In this document: piece by piece, positions 1 through 6,952 of the stretch
How positions within the stretch are numbered: position 1 is the stretch's first letter
How the letters are laid out: each line of letters opens with the position of its first letter
Assembly: GCA_019416395.1 (NCBI GenBank)
Contig: DXXH01000047.1
Location: forward strand, 1-19,761
Length of the DNA: 19,761 nucleotides
Origin: Clostridiales bacterium
GTDB lineage: Bacteria > Bacillota > Clostridia > Oscillospirales > Acutalibacteraceae
Direction: 5' to 3'
Position numbers and translations under genes: made by a program
Notes under the pieces: generated by a model
What the model was told of the DNA's origin: nothing
The model's database searches: none
The model's input: only the letters and a program-made list of their open reading frames with translations

Positions 1-306
1 GTTCTGGTAAGCCTGGCGCCCAAATCCAATTCCGCTTATACAGCGCTGGATAAGGCGGTGGCGGACATTCGCGGGGGAAAGGCGGGGGCAGTGCCCCGGA
101 ACTTGCAAAACAAGCATTTTGACGGAGCCGAGGTGGAACGGAAAGGACAGTTTTACCAGTATCCCCACGACGCGCCAAACCATTGGCTGCCCCAGCAGTA
201 TTTGCCCGATTCCCTTGTGGGGATGCGGTACTATGAGTATGGTGACAACAAAACCGAACAGAGCTTTCGGGCCTATTGGGACAAGATCAAGCATAATGGA
301 GCCTGA
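1..306 (+). CDS. rarA: Replication-associated recombination protein A (RarA/MgsA), C-terminal part
   Basis: Only the last 101 codons are present; the reading frame is open from base 1, so the gene begins upstream of the window. The visible part is the C-terminal tetramerisation/helical region of the RarA (MgsA, WRNIP1-like) AAA+ ATPase family. The recognisable family signature is the tail YLPDSLVGMRYYEYGDNK followed by a Phe-x-x-Tyr-Trp helix. The segment PRNLQNKHFDG matches the part before it. The ATPase motifs (Walker A/B) lie outside the window and cannot be checked. RarA acts at stalled replication forks in the cytoplasm. No terminator follows; the next start lies 57 bases downstream, so read-through into the flavin reductase gene is possible. 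The family call is confident, from the C-terminal signature alone. Confidence 0.88.
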   Translation, partial: VLVSLAPKSNSAYTALDKAVADIRGGKAGAVPRNLQNKHFDGAEVERKGQFYQYPHDAPNHWLPQQYLPDSLVGMRYYEYGDNKTEQSFRAYWDKIKHNGA

Positions 307-363
307 ACGCTTGTATGATAGAGTAAGCAACTCGTGACTATTGGTGAAAGAGAGGGACCCACA

Positions 364-1035
364 GTGAAACCTTTGGTTTTGGAAAATCTTTCCTACGGCA
401 TGTATGCCATCGGTGTGAAGGACGGAAAAAAGCCCAATGCCTGTATTGTCAACACGGTGATGCAGATTTCCAAGGCAACGCCTTCGGAGCAGCCCCTGGT
501 GGCGCTGGCCATGAACAAGGCCAACTATAGCTGCGAATGTATCGCAAAAGAGGGGATTTTCACCATCTCTGTGCTGTCTGAGGCTACCCCCGCCACGGTG
601 ATTGGCGCTTTGGGGTTTGTTTCCGGCCGGGGTGCTGAGAAATTGACGAATATCCGGCATAAGGTGCTGATCGAAGGGGTGCCGGTGATAAAGGAGAACA
701 CCTGCTGCTGGTTCCTGTGCCAAGTGAAAGACAAGGTGGAAATGAAGGATCAAGCGGTGTATGTGGCGGAAATTATCGCGGGAAGCGATGAAGCGGTGGG
801 GACGCCCATGACCTATAAGTATTATGTGGAGCATCTGGGGGGAGCGTCCCCAAAGACTTCTCCTACATATTTGCCGCCAGCCCGCACCTTTGACAAGAGC
901 AGCGGGGAAAATTTTGTTTGTTCCGTGTGCGGTTACGTGTATCGGGATCCCAATTTCGGATTTGAGGAACTGCCGCAGGATTGGACCTGCCCAGTTTGCA
1001 AAATGCCGAAAAAGGCGTTTGTCCGGAAGAAATAA
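364..1035 (+). CDS. Flavin reductase-like domain fused to C-terminal rubredoxin (high-molecular-weight rubredoxin type)
   Basis: The protein has 223 residues. Residues 1-155 are a flavin reductase-like FMN-binding domain (N-terminus with NLSYGMYAIGVKDG, then NACIVNTVMQIS). Residues 183-220 are a rubredoxin with four iron-ligand cysteines, C186-x2-C189 and C209-x2-C212. The architecture matches Hrb-type proteins of anaerobes, which pass electrons from NAD(P)H-linked partners to flavodiiron proteins or rubrerythrin in oxygen or NO defence. That role is family knowledge, not visible here. The rubredoxin has only about 19 residues between its two CxxC knuckles, shorter than the classical about 30. 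I chose GTG at 364 because AGAGGG at 351-356 sits 7 bases before it; an upstream in-frame GTG at 334 lacks such a site. The partner protein is not in the window. Confidence 0.85.
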   Translation: MKPLVLENLSYGMYAIGVKDGKKPNACIVNTVMQISKATPSEQPLVALAMNKANYSCECIAKEGIFTISVLSEATPATVIGALGFVSGRGAEKLTNIRHKVLIEGVPVIKENTCCWFLCQVKDKVEMKDQAVYVAEIIAGSDEAVGTPMTYKYYVEHLGGASPKTSPTYLPPARTFDKSSGENFVCSVCGYVYRDPNFGFEELPQDWTCPVCKMPKKAFVRKK

Positions 1036-1054
1036 ATTGCGGAATCATAGGCCA

Positions 1055-1085
1055 GCCGTCAGGGGTTATTCCCCTGGCGGCTTTT
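1055..1085 (+). terminator. Rho-independent terminator after the rubredoxin fusion gene
   Basis: An 11-bp stem, GCCGTCAGGGG at 1055-1065 paired with CCCCTGGCGGC at 1071-1081 (one G-T wobble), closes a TTATT loop and is followed by TTTT. It starts 19 bases after the stop codon. Confidence 0.85.
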
Positions 1086-1426
1086 CGTTTCTCTAAAAGG
1101 AATTCGACAAAAAGTATTATGATTCGGGGATTTATAATTATGTATACTGATTTATGGTATCTGCAAACAGGGGAAACTTGGGAAAAATTCAGGTATGGAA
1201 GAATTGTTCCGGCTAATTGCACAATCACATTATGGAAACTTTGTAAATATTTATACCTGGATTTGTAAGAAACTCGTAAAGAATTCTTCGGTTTTTCTGT
1301 AATAAATTCCTCTTACACTCAGTAACGTTAAAAGTCCGAGGCAAACGTTTTCGGACAGCGAAAGGTAACCTTCCAGTTTGGAAAGTGCCTGGAGCAAATT
1401 TTCTATCATCAAAGGGGAAACTGAAA
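1086..1426. other. AT-rich gene-free stretch before the small lipoprotein
   Basis: This 341-base stretch holds no convincing protein gene. It has several TATAAT-like words (for example around 1132-1137 and 1142-1150), but none has a good -35 at 16-18 bases, so I do not call a promoter. A hairpin, GTCCGA 1334-1339 with TCGGAC 1351-1356, lies in the presumed leader of the lipoprotein gene. A GGGG-containing ribosome binding site (1411-1418) ends the stretch. The terminator at 1055-1085 separates it from the upstream gene, so a promoter for the lipoprotein must lie here. Confidence 0.5.
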
Positions 1427-1660
1427 ATGAAAAAAATCATTGCTTCTATTATGGTTCTGATGCTGGCTCTGAGCATGGCTGCTTGCAGCGGCAACAACAA
1501 CAGCTCTACCAGCGAGACTTCTACCACCAGCACTTCTTCCGTGGCTTCCGCTACTGAGGAAGAGGGCACCAGCGATTCCAGTGTTGCTGAGGGCAGCACC
1601 ACTGATTCCTCTGTTGCTTCCGAGTCTTCTGTTGCTTCTGAGTCTTCTGTTGCTGAGTAA
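1427..1660 (+). CDS. Small Ser/Thr-rich lipoprotein with C-terminal SSVASE repeats
   Basis: The predicted protein has 77 residues. Residues 1-20 form a lipoprotein signal: KK, a hydrophobic stretch (IIASIMVLMLALSM), then AAC with C20 as the expected lipidated cysteine. The rest is almost entirely Ser, Thr, Ala, Val, Glu, Asn and Gly, with no recognisable fold. Residues 51-77 are repeats of SSVASE/SSVAEG. ATG 1427 is chosen because AAAGGGGA at 1411-1418 precedes it by 8 bases and the signal peptide begins there. It is a stand-alone unit between two terminators. I do not recognise a function; it may be an acidic surface spacer or an abundant cell-surface peptide. The low-complexity tail is expected to be disordered. 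The lipoprotein call is fairly sure; the role is unknown. Confidence 0.75.
   Translation: MKKIIASIMVLMLALSMAACSGNNNSSTSETSTTSTSSVASATEEEGTSDSSVAEGSTTDSSVASESSVASESSVAE
1577..1657 (+). repeat. In-frame tandem repeats encoding SSVASE/SSVAEG
   Basis: The 3' end of the lipoprotein gene repeats an 18-base unit of the form TCTTCTGTTGCTTCTGAG, with one exact-length copy differing by a single C/T and shorter or diverged copies before and after it. Near-identity at DNA level in the last copies indicates recent duplication, and such tracts vary in copy number between strains. Confidence 0.7.
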
Positions 1661-1673
1661 GAAACAAAACATA

Positions 1674-1704
1674 AAAATGGGCTGGCACTTTGCCAGCCCA
1701 TTTT
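1674..1704. terminator. Bidirectional terminator between the lipoprotein and rhamnosidase genes
   Basis: A perfect 14-bp inverted repeat (1674-1687 with 1691-1704, core TGGGCTGGCA/TGCCAGCCCA) surrounds a 3-base loop. On the plus strand it ends in a T run (1701-1706); on the minus strand it ends in TTTTT. It can therefore serve the plus-strand lipoprotein gene and the convergent rhamnosidase gene. Confidence 0.88.
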
Positions 1705-1756
1705 TTGTTGCTCAAAAGTCTGCGCGTTTCAGGAATGTTAATTTTAGAGTCGGTTT

Positions 1757-4321
1757 TTAAAATACGAAAGTTCCCGCTTCCAAAAGATGTGTTTCCCCAT
1801 TGGGAAGGAACAGTTCCCCTTGACAGTCAAACGGTATGGTGACACTGCCGTGAAGAGTTCCGTCCTGCCAGCGCCATTCCACCTGGTATTCTCCCGAGGC
1901 GGTTTCCAGCCGCAGTTTTGCCCATGGGATTCTGGGATCGGGCATGGGGCGGATCACCGCTTTTTTATAACCGGGCGCTTCTTCCACAGGGTTCAAGCCG
2001 CAAAGGTTCCGGTACATCCAGTCTGCAATGGAGCCGTAGGCGTAGTGGTTTAAGCTGTTCATGCCTGTGCCGCTGATGGAACCGTCCGGTAAAATGGAGT
2101 TCCAACGCTCCCAGACAGTAGTCGCCCCCATTTTCACTTCGTACAGCCAGCTGGGCAGGTCGTCATTCAAAAAGAGGGTGTAGGCCAAATCGTTGGCTCC
2201 GTTGTCGGAAAGGACCCGGCAAAGGAAAGGTGTGCCGCAGAATCCCGTATCCAAATGATTGCCTCTGGCTTTGATCCGTTCCTTCAACTGGGCCAGTACC
2301 GAATCCTTTTTCCCTTCCGGATACAATCCGAAAAACAGGGAAAGCACACAGGCGGTTTGGGTCACGGGTATTTTTAAAGTCCCGTTTTCCTGGAAGTATT
2401 CCTGGAGAAAGGTTTTCTTGATTTTGCCGCACAAGTTTTCATAGTCCGCCTGGTCAGCCTTGTATCCCAGGGCTTTGGCTGCTTTGGCGGTCAGCTGGGT
2501 GGAATAGTAGTAGAAAGCCGTAGCGGTATAGGCTAAATCTGTGGCGCCAAAGGGGTTCTGGGTGTCGCCGTCTTCCCGGTCCAGAGCAAGCCAGTCTCCC
2601 AGCTGACGGCCTCTCAGCCACAGACCCCGGCCGCCATCGGCTTGGTCGTCTTTGCGGATCCGCTCTACCCAGGTTTTCATCACTGGGTATTCTTCCCGCA
2701 ACAGGGACAGATCCCCGTAGTTTTCATACACTGCCCAGGGCATCATGGTAGCCACATCGCTCCAGATAGCGCACCCGTCAGGATTCCCGCTGAGCCAGAA
2801 AGCGTTTTGTTCGTCTTTCGCTTTAGGCGCCGGAACAAAGAAGGGGACCGAACCTCCATAATAGGTTTCCTCAAGCCCCACATTGTGAATATAGTGATGG
2901 AAAAAAGCGGGCATGTACAGGTTCTTGCAGGCTGTGGCGGAGACAATGGCCGCGTCGCCGGTCCAGCCCAGCCGCTCGTCCCGCTGGGGACAGTCGGTGG
3001 GCACGTCCAGGAAATTGTCAAATTGCCCCCACATAGCGTTGTGGAACAACTGGTTGACCCGCTCGTCCCCTGTGACGATAGAGCCGATGGGTTCCACGTC
3101 AGAACGGATATGCCAGGCGGTGAAGTTCTGACTGCGGACCTGGTGGATTCCTTCCACTTTCACGTACCGGAACCCGTAAAAGGTAAAATGGGGCCGTACA
3201 TGAGCGGGCTGTCCGTTGGATATGTACCGGTACTCACTTTTCGCGGAGCGCAGGTTGTCACGGTAGAAACAGTCATCCTGAAGCACTTCCCCGTAGGTGA
3301 GAACCACCTCTGACCCTGCGGGCTCGTTTACGTCAAATTCCACCCAGCCGGTCATGTTCTGGCCGAAGTCCAGTACGATTTCCCCTTTTTTGGTATGGAG
3401 TACCTGGGGAGTGAAGCTGCGCTTCTTCAAAATCTTGGGACTCATGCGGGCGGTGAGTTTTTCCACTTTTTCTGTTCCGGGAAGCACTTCTTTGGAGCTG
3501 GCCGGACAGTTGGGACAGGACCAGCCGGGAATTTCCTTTCGCGCGTCATAGTGTTCCCCGTCGTAGATATTGCTGAAAGTGACCGGCGAGGGATAGCTTT
3601 TCCATGAGGTGTCAGAGAGAATCACCTGTTTGGTGCCGTCCTTCAAGGTGATATGCACTTCGCAGATGGCCTGCATGGTATCCCCATACAAGTTGTGGTA
3701 CCGGTCAAAAATGATGTCCCCTTTGTACCAGCCGGGGGCAAGAGCCAGCCCCAAAGTGTTTTCCCCTTGCTGTAGCAAGGCGGTGATGTCAAAGGTCTGG
3801 TATTCCAGTTGGAAATCATAACAGTGATAGCCGGGGAGCAAATATTCGTTTCCGGCTTTTTGGCCGTTCACCTCAAACTCGTACATGCCCACGCCGCAGA
3901 CGTAAGCCCTGGCGGACTCTACAGGGGCTGCCAGAGTAAAGTCTTTGGCCAGGAGAGGCTGCAGTTCCTTGTCGGGAAAATCCCCGGCGATCCATTGGGC
4001 TTGCCAAGGTTCCTTCTGCTTGGCCGTTTCAAACCAGGAAGTGGCCTGGGCGCTGTCACCGCCGTCTCCCCAGACGGTGACAGTCCAATCATAGCGGGTA
4101 CGGGGGAGAAGGTCTAACGGGATTTCCGTTCCCAGAGAGGAAAGGTCTTCCCGTTTGCCAGTGTCATAGACGGTTTCCCCTTGGGAAGTCTTTACCACGA
4201 TTTGGGCGGCTGCCTGTTTCCGGTCGGCGGTAGCCTCTGCCACCCAGGAAAATACCGGGTGAACCATGTGCAGCCCCAGGGGTGTTTCTATATGGTTCAC
4301 ACGAAGATGAGTCAGTTTCAA
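1757..4321 (-). CDS. Alpha-L-rhamnosidase, glycoside hydrolase family 78
   Basis: The 854-residue enzyme is predicted to release terminal alpha-L-rhamnose from plant oligosaccharides, flavonoid glycosides or rhamnogalacturonan fragments. Domain order: an N-terminal Fn3-like region (about 1-105), a Bac_rhamnosid_N beta-sandwich (about 130-300), a second beta-domain, the alpha/alpha-barrel (about 410-760) and a C-terminal beta-sandwich. The GH78 acidic motif CPQRDERLGWTGD contains D448 and E449, and the conserved GATTVWERW supplies the second acid, E738. No signal peptide is present, so it should act in the cytoplasm on imported substrates. The start is TTG at 4319-4321, with AAGGAGG 7 bases upstream. 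The length is normal for the family. It lies 48 bases after the cytidine deaminase gene on the same strand and is probably co-transcribed. Family confident; exact substrate unknown. Confidence 0.93.
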   Translation of the reverse strand: MKLTHLRVNHIETPLGLHMVHPVFSWVAEATADRKQAAAQIVVKTSQGETVYDTGKREDLSSLGTEIPLDLLPRTRYDWTVTVWGDGGDSAQATSWFETAKQKEPWQAQWIAGDFPDKELQPLLAKDFTLAAPVESARAYVCGVGMYEFEVNGQKAGNEYLLPGYHCYDFQLEYQTFDITALLQQGENTLGLALAPGWYKGDIIFDRYHNLYGDTMQAICEVHITLKDGTKQVILSDTSWKSYPSPVTFSNIYDGEHYDARKEIPGWSCPNCPASSKEVLPGTEKVEKLTARMSPKILKKRSFTPQVLHTKKGEIVLDFGQNMTGWVEFDVNEPAGSEVVLTYGEVLQDDCFYRDNLRSAKSEYRYISNGQPAHVRPHFTFYGFRYVKVEGIHQVRSQNFTAWHIRSDVEPIGSIVTGDERVNQLFHNAMWGQFDNFLDVPTDCPQRDERLGWTGDAAIVSATACKNLYMPAFFHHYIHNVGLEETYYGGSVPFFVPAPKAKDEQNAFWLSGNPDGCAIWSDVATMMPWAVYENYGDLSLLREEYPVMKTWVERIRKDDQADGGRGLWLRGRQLGDWLALDREDGDTQNPFGATDLAYTATAFYYYSTQLTAKAAKALGYKADQADYENLCGKIKKTFLQEYFQENGTLKIPVTQTACVLSLFFGLYPEGKKDSVLAQLKERIKARGNHLDTGFCGTPFLCRVLSDNGANDLAYTLFLNDDLPSWLYEVKMGATTVWERWNSILPDGSISGTGMNSLNHYAYGSIADWMYRNLCGLNPVEEAPGYKKAVIRPMPDPRIPWAKLRLETASGEYQVEWRWQDGTLHGSVTIPFDCQGELFLPNGETHLLEAGTFVF

Positions 4322-4343
4322 TACAATTCCTCCTTGTCAAAGA

Positions 4344-4359
4344 GCCCAGAGTCCTGGGC
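4344..4359 (-). other. Intercistronic hairpin between cytidine deaminase and rhamnosidase genes
   Basis: GCCCAG (4344-4349) pairs perfectly with CTGGGC (4354-4359) around a 4-base loop in the 48-base gap. On the minus strand it is followed only by TCTTTG, too weak for a confident terminator. It could be a partial attenuator or an mRNA stability element setting the ratio of the two genes. Confidence 0.4.
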
Positions 4360-4369
4360 GTGACAGACT

Positions 4370-4768
4370 TTATTCCGGAATGGGCTTCTCACGGGCTTCC
4401 TGCCAGGAGAAGGGCAATAGGTCTTTTACCTTGACCGCTGTGTCTTCCGCCACCAGCACCAGAGTGTCCGGATTCCCCAGCTGCAGCAGGAATTCCCGGC
4501 AACGACCGCAGGGTGGTAAAATGCGTTTGGCCCAGTCTACCGCCACGATTTTTTCCACCCGGTCTTCCCCGGCGGTGAGCATGGCGGAAATGGCGGCGTG
4601 TTCCGCGCAAAATCCCATACTGCAAGAAGTGTCAATGCAGATGCCGCGGTACACGTTGCCTTTATCGGTCACAAGAGCGGCCGCCACCCCACCAACCTCA
4701 ATGTCTTCCGAGATTCTCCGGGGATTTAAGACCTTTACCGCTTCCAAAAAAAGCTGACTGAATTCCAT
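4370..4768 (-). CDS. Cytidine deaminase-family protein
   Basis: A 132-residue zinc deaminase that should convert cytidine or deoxycytidine to uridine forms in pyrimidine salvage. The zinc and catalytic motif is C54-A-E56-H-A-A, with the second cysteine pair in P-C87-G-R-C90; E56 is the expected proton shuttle. Length and motif spacing fit the small homotetrameric cytidine deaminase family. Sequence alone does not exclude a blasticidin-S-deaminase-like relative, which shares this layout. I chose the ATG at 4766-4768 because AAAGGAG precedes it by about 8 bases on the minus strand; an in-frame start 25 codons upstream would run into the terminator of the preceding gene. It is followed by the GH78 gene; no metabolic link is evident. 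Confidence 0.82.
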   Translation of the reverse strand: MEFSQLFLEAVKVLNPRRISEDIEVGGVAAALVTDKGNVYRGICIDTSCSMGFCAEHAAISAMLTAGEDRVEKIVAVDWAKRILPPCGRCREFLLQLGNPDTLVLVAEDTAVKVKDLLPFSWQEAREKPIPE

Positions 4769-4821
4769 GAAGATCGTCTCCTTTCCAGGATTTGTTTTAG
4801 CATACATCGAAAATGTTTTGG

Positions 4822-4853
4822 AAAAAAGGACGTGCTTTTGCAAAAATACGTCC
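4822..4853 (-). terminator. Rho-independent terminator after the TfoX-like gene
   Basis: On the minus strand GGACGT (4848-4853) pairs with ACGTCC (4828-4833), with additional TTTT/AAAA pairing inside, followed by six T residues (4822-4827). It separates the TfoX-like gene from the cytidine deaminase gene, implying a separate promoter for the deaminase-rhamnosidase pair. I could not place that promoter confidently in the 50 bases that follow. Confidence 0.8.
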
Positions 4854-4876
4854 CCACTTACAGAGACAACAAGAGG

Positions 4877-5179
4877 TTACCCCTGTTCGGAACGCCGTCG
4901 GGCAGTGTCCGCCACAGCCCTGGGAAACCAGGGTTCTTGCCGGCGTCCCAGAGGAATGGGAATCTCCTGCACGGTGTCTCCGGGGCCAGGGCGCCGCAAG
5001 TCGTCCGGGAGATATTCCAACCCCACTTCCCGCAGAGAGAAGAGTTCCCCGTGTAGCCAGCCCACCGGTTGGTTATCGCAGTAAACACACAGACAGCCAA
5101 ACATTTTTTTCAGCCGGATTGGCAACCCTTGCAGAGAGGCCAGCCATTGGGATACCACTTGTTTTTCCGGATACGCCAC
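4877..5179 (-). CDS. Small TfoX/Sxy N-terminal-domain-like protein
   Basis: A 100-residue protein without a signal peptide. The segment KKMFGCLCVYCDNQPVGWL resembles the TfoX N-terminal domain core (R-x-M-F-G-x-x-x-x-Y-x-x-x-x). The C-terminal 30 residues are Arg/Pro-rich. In gamma-proteobacteria TfoX/Sxy proteins control competence; in Clostridia stand-alone copies have no established role, and I assign none. The start is GTG at 5177-5179: AAAGGAG lies 8 bases upstream, whereas an ATG 10 codons earlier would place that Shine-Dalgarno site inside the gene. It is divergent from the arabinofuranosidase gene, with 166 bases between, and has its own terminator. The family assignment is moderate because the domain is short and divergent. 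Confidence 0.6.
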   Translation of the reverse strand: MAYPEKQVVSQWLASLQGLPIRLKKMFGCLCVYCDNQPVGWLHGELFSLREVGLEYLPDDLRRPGPGDTVQEIPIPLGRRQEPWFPRAVADTARRRSEQG

Positions 5180-5264
5180 AGATCTCACTCCTTTCCTCTG
5201 TTTTTTCATGATACCACAGGAGCGTGCGGGTGTAAATCCAAGGCGAAAAATATGGGAAAACCAA

Positions 5265-5293
5265 TTGACTTTTTGGGAATTTTCTTCTATGAT
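5265..5293 (+). promoter_or_regulatory. Sigma-A promoter of the arabinofuranosidase gene
   Basis: TTGACT at 5265-5270 and TATGAT at 5288-5293 are separated by exactly 17 bases. Transcription should start near 5300, about 45 bases before the start codon. No inverted-repeat operator is evident in the leader. Confidence 0.8.
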
Positions 5294-5345
5294 AAATCCG
5301 CTGGATTTGTACGGACAATTCTAAAAAGGAAGGTATCGTGTAACC

Positions 5346-6863
5346 ATGGAACGAAAATATGCCCGCATAACTTTGGATAAAGATTTTCAGATCAGCCGTA
5401 TAGACAAGCGCGTTTACGGCTCCTTCATTGAGCATTTGGGCCGGGCAGTGTACGGTGGTATTTACCAGCCTGGCCACCCCTCTGCTGATGAGGAAGGGTT
5501 CCGCCAGGACGTGCTGGATTTGGTAAAAGAGATCGGCGTGCCCATTGTGCGTTACCCAGGTGGTAACTTTGTGTCCAATTTCTATTGGGAAGACAGCGTG
5601 GGCCCTGTGGCGGAGCGGCCTCGCCGGTTGGAGCTGGCTTGGCGCAGCACGGAGCCCAATCTGGTAGGCGTGAACGAGTTCGCTTCCTGGTGTAAGAAAG
5701 CCGGATCGGAAGTGATGATGGCTGTCAATCTGGGAACCCGGGGCATCGAAGCCGCTTGCAATCTGCTGGAGTACTGCAATTTCCCTTCCGGCACAAAATA
5801 CAGTGACCTGCGTGTTTCCCATGGGATCAAGGATCCCCACAACATCAAAGTATGGTGTTTGGGCAACGAGATGGACGGCCCTTGGCAGACAGGGCATAAA
5901 ACTGCCGGGGAATACGGGCGGTTGGCGGACGAAACTGCCAAAGCCATGAAGCAGATCGATCCCAGTTTGGAATTGGTGGTTTGCGGCAGTTCCAATACGG
6001 GAATGCCCACCTACCCCCAATGGGAAGCCACGGTTTTGGAAGAAGCCTATGACAGTGTGGATTTCATTTCTCTGCACAGCTATTACGGAAACACCTTGAA
6101 CGACACTGCGGATTTCCTGGCTCAGTCGGACGATATGGACCATTTTATCCGCACCATCATCTCCACCTGCGATTTTGTAAAGGCGAAGCGCCGTTCCAAA
6201 AAGGATATGATGCTCAGCTTTGACGAGTGGAATGTGTGGTTCCACGCCAAGGCCGAGGACGACGACATCATGAAGAACCGGCCCTGGTCGGTGGCGCCCC
6301 ACCTGTTGGAAGACCGGTATGACTTTGAGGACGCCTTGGTGGTTGGGCTGCTTTTGATCACCTTGCTGAAGCATTCCGACCGGGTGCGCATGGCATGCCT
6401 GGCCCAGCTGGTCAATGTGATCGCCCCCATCATGACCGAGGAAAATGGACCTGCCTGGCGGCAGACGATTTTCTATCCCTATCTGCACGTTTCCAAGTAT
6501 GGCCGGGGCATTGCGCTGAATCCGGCTCTGCGGTCTTCGAAACACGACACACGGAGCTTCACGGATGTGACTGATGTGGAAACCGTAGCTGTATGGGACG
6601 ATGAAAAGGACCAGGTGACCATCTTTGCTGTCAACCGGGATCTGAATGAGGATATCTCTTTGGAGACGGATCTGCGCAGCTTTGAAGGCTACCGGGTATT
6701 GGAACATATCGTACTGGAGCACGATGATATGTTGGCGGTAAACTCTGCGGAAAAGCAAGTGGTTTTGCCCAAAGTGGTCAGCGACCGTGATGAGCTGAAC
6801 GATGGAATGCTGACCAGCCGTCTGGGAAAAGCTTCCTGGAACGTGATCCGTCTGGGAAAATAA
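5346..6863 (+). CDS. Alpha-L-arabinofuranosidase, glycoside hydrolase family 51
   Basis: A 505-residue retaining glycosidase releasing alpha-L-arabinofuranose from arabinan, arabinoxylan or arabinogalactan oligosaccharides. The (beta/alpha)8 barrel occupies about residues 1-380 and a C-terminal beta-sandwich the remainder. Catalytic residues: acid/base E175 in W-C-L-G-N-E-M-D-G and nucleophile E294 in F-D-E-W-N-V-W-F, the positions known from characterised GH51 enzymes. Other family marks are GSFIEHLGRAVYGGIY near the N-terminus and VRYPGGNFVSNFYWED. There is no signal peptide, so it acts in the cytoplasm on imported oligosaccharides. AAGGAAGG precedes ATG 5346 by about 12 bases. It is monocistronic between a consensus promoter and a strong terminator. 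Together with the GH78 enzyme it suggests use of pectin side chains, although the two genes are on opposite strands. Confidence 0.95.
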   Translation: MERKYARITLDKDFQISRIDKRVYGSFIEHLGRAVYGGIYQPGHPSADEEGFRQDVLDLVKEIGVPIVRYPGGNFVSNFYWEDSVGPVAERPRRLELAWRSTEPNLVGVNEFASWCKKAGSEVMMAVNLGTRGIEAACNLLEYCNFPSGTKYSDLRVSHGIKDPHNIKVWCLGNEMDGPWQTGHKTAGEYGRLADETAKAMKQIDPSLELVVCGSSNTGMPTYPQWEATVLEEAYDSVDFISLHSYYGNTLNDTADFLAQSDDMDHFIRTIISTCDFVKAKRRSKKDMMLSFDEWNVWFHAKAEDDDIMKNRPWSVAPHLLEDRYDFEDALVVGLLLITLLKHSDRVRMACLAQLVNVIAPIMTEENGPAWRQTIFYPYLHVSKYGRGIALNPALRSSKHDTRSFTDVTDVETVAVWDDEKDQVTIFAVNRDLNEDISLETDLRSFEGYRVLEHIVLEHDDMLAVNSAEKQVVLPKVVSDRDELNDGMLTSRLGKASWNVIRLGK

Positions 6864-6900
6864 GCTCCGGTCATTTCTTGACACAAGCCCTGTATACGAA

Positions 6901-6932
6901 AAGCTCTCCGGTGAAAACCGGAGAGCTTTTTC
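6901..6932. terminator. Bidirectional terminator between arabinofuranosidase and NlpC/P60-SLH genes
   Basis: Twelve perfect pairs (AAGCTCTCCGGT 6901-6912 with ACCGGAGAGCTT 6917-6928) enclose a GAAA loop, with T runs on both strands. The convergent gene stops at 6953, so both genes can use it. Confidence 0.9.
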
Positions 6933-6952
6933 TGTGCTTTATAATGCAGGGA

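Noticed and set aside
1225..1701. Minus-strand open frame opposite the small lipoprotein
   Set aside because: Its repeats are only the complement of the SSVASE repeats, and it crosses the bidirectional terminator.
5073..6884. 603-codon open frame on the minus strand across the arabinofuranosidase gene
   Set aside because: It is a codon-bias shadow of GH51: the plus-strand protein has all catalytic motifs, while the antisense product has no recognisable domain and runs through the promoter and the TfoX-like gene.
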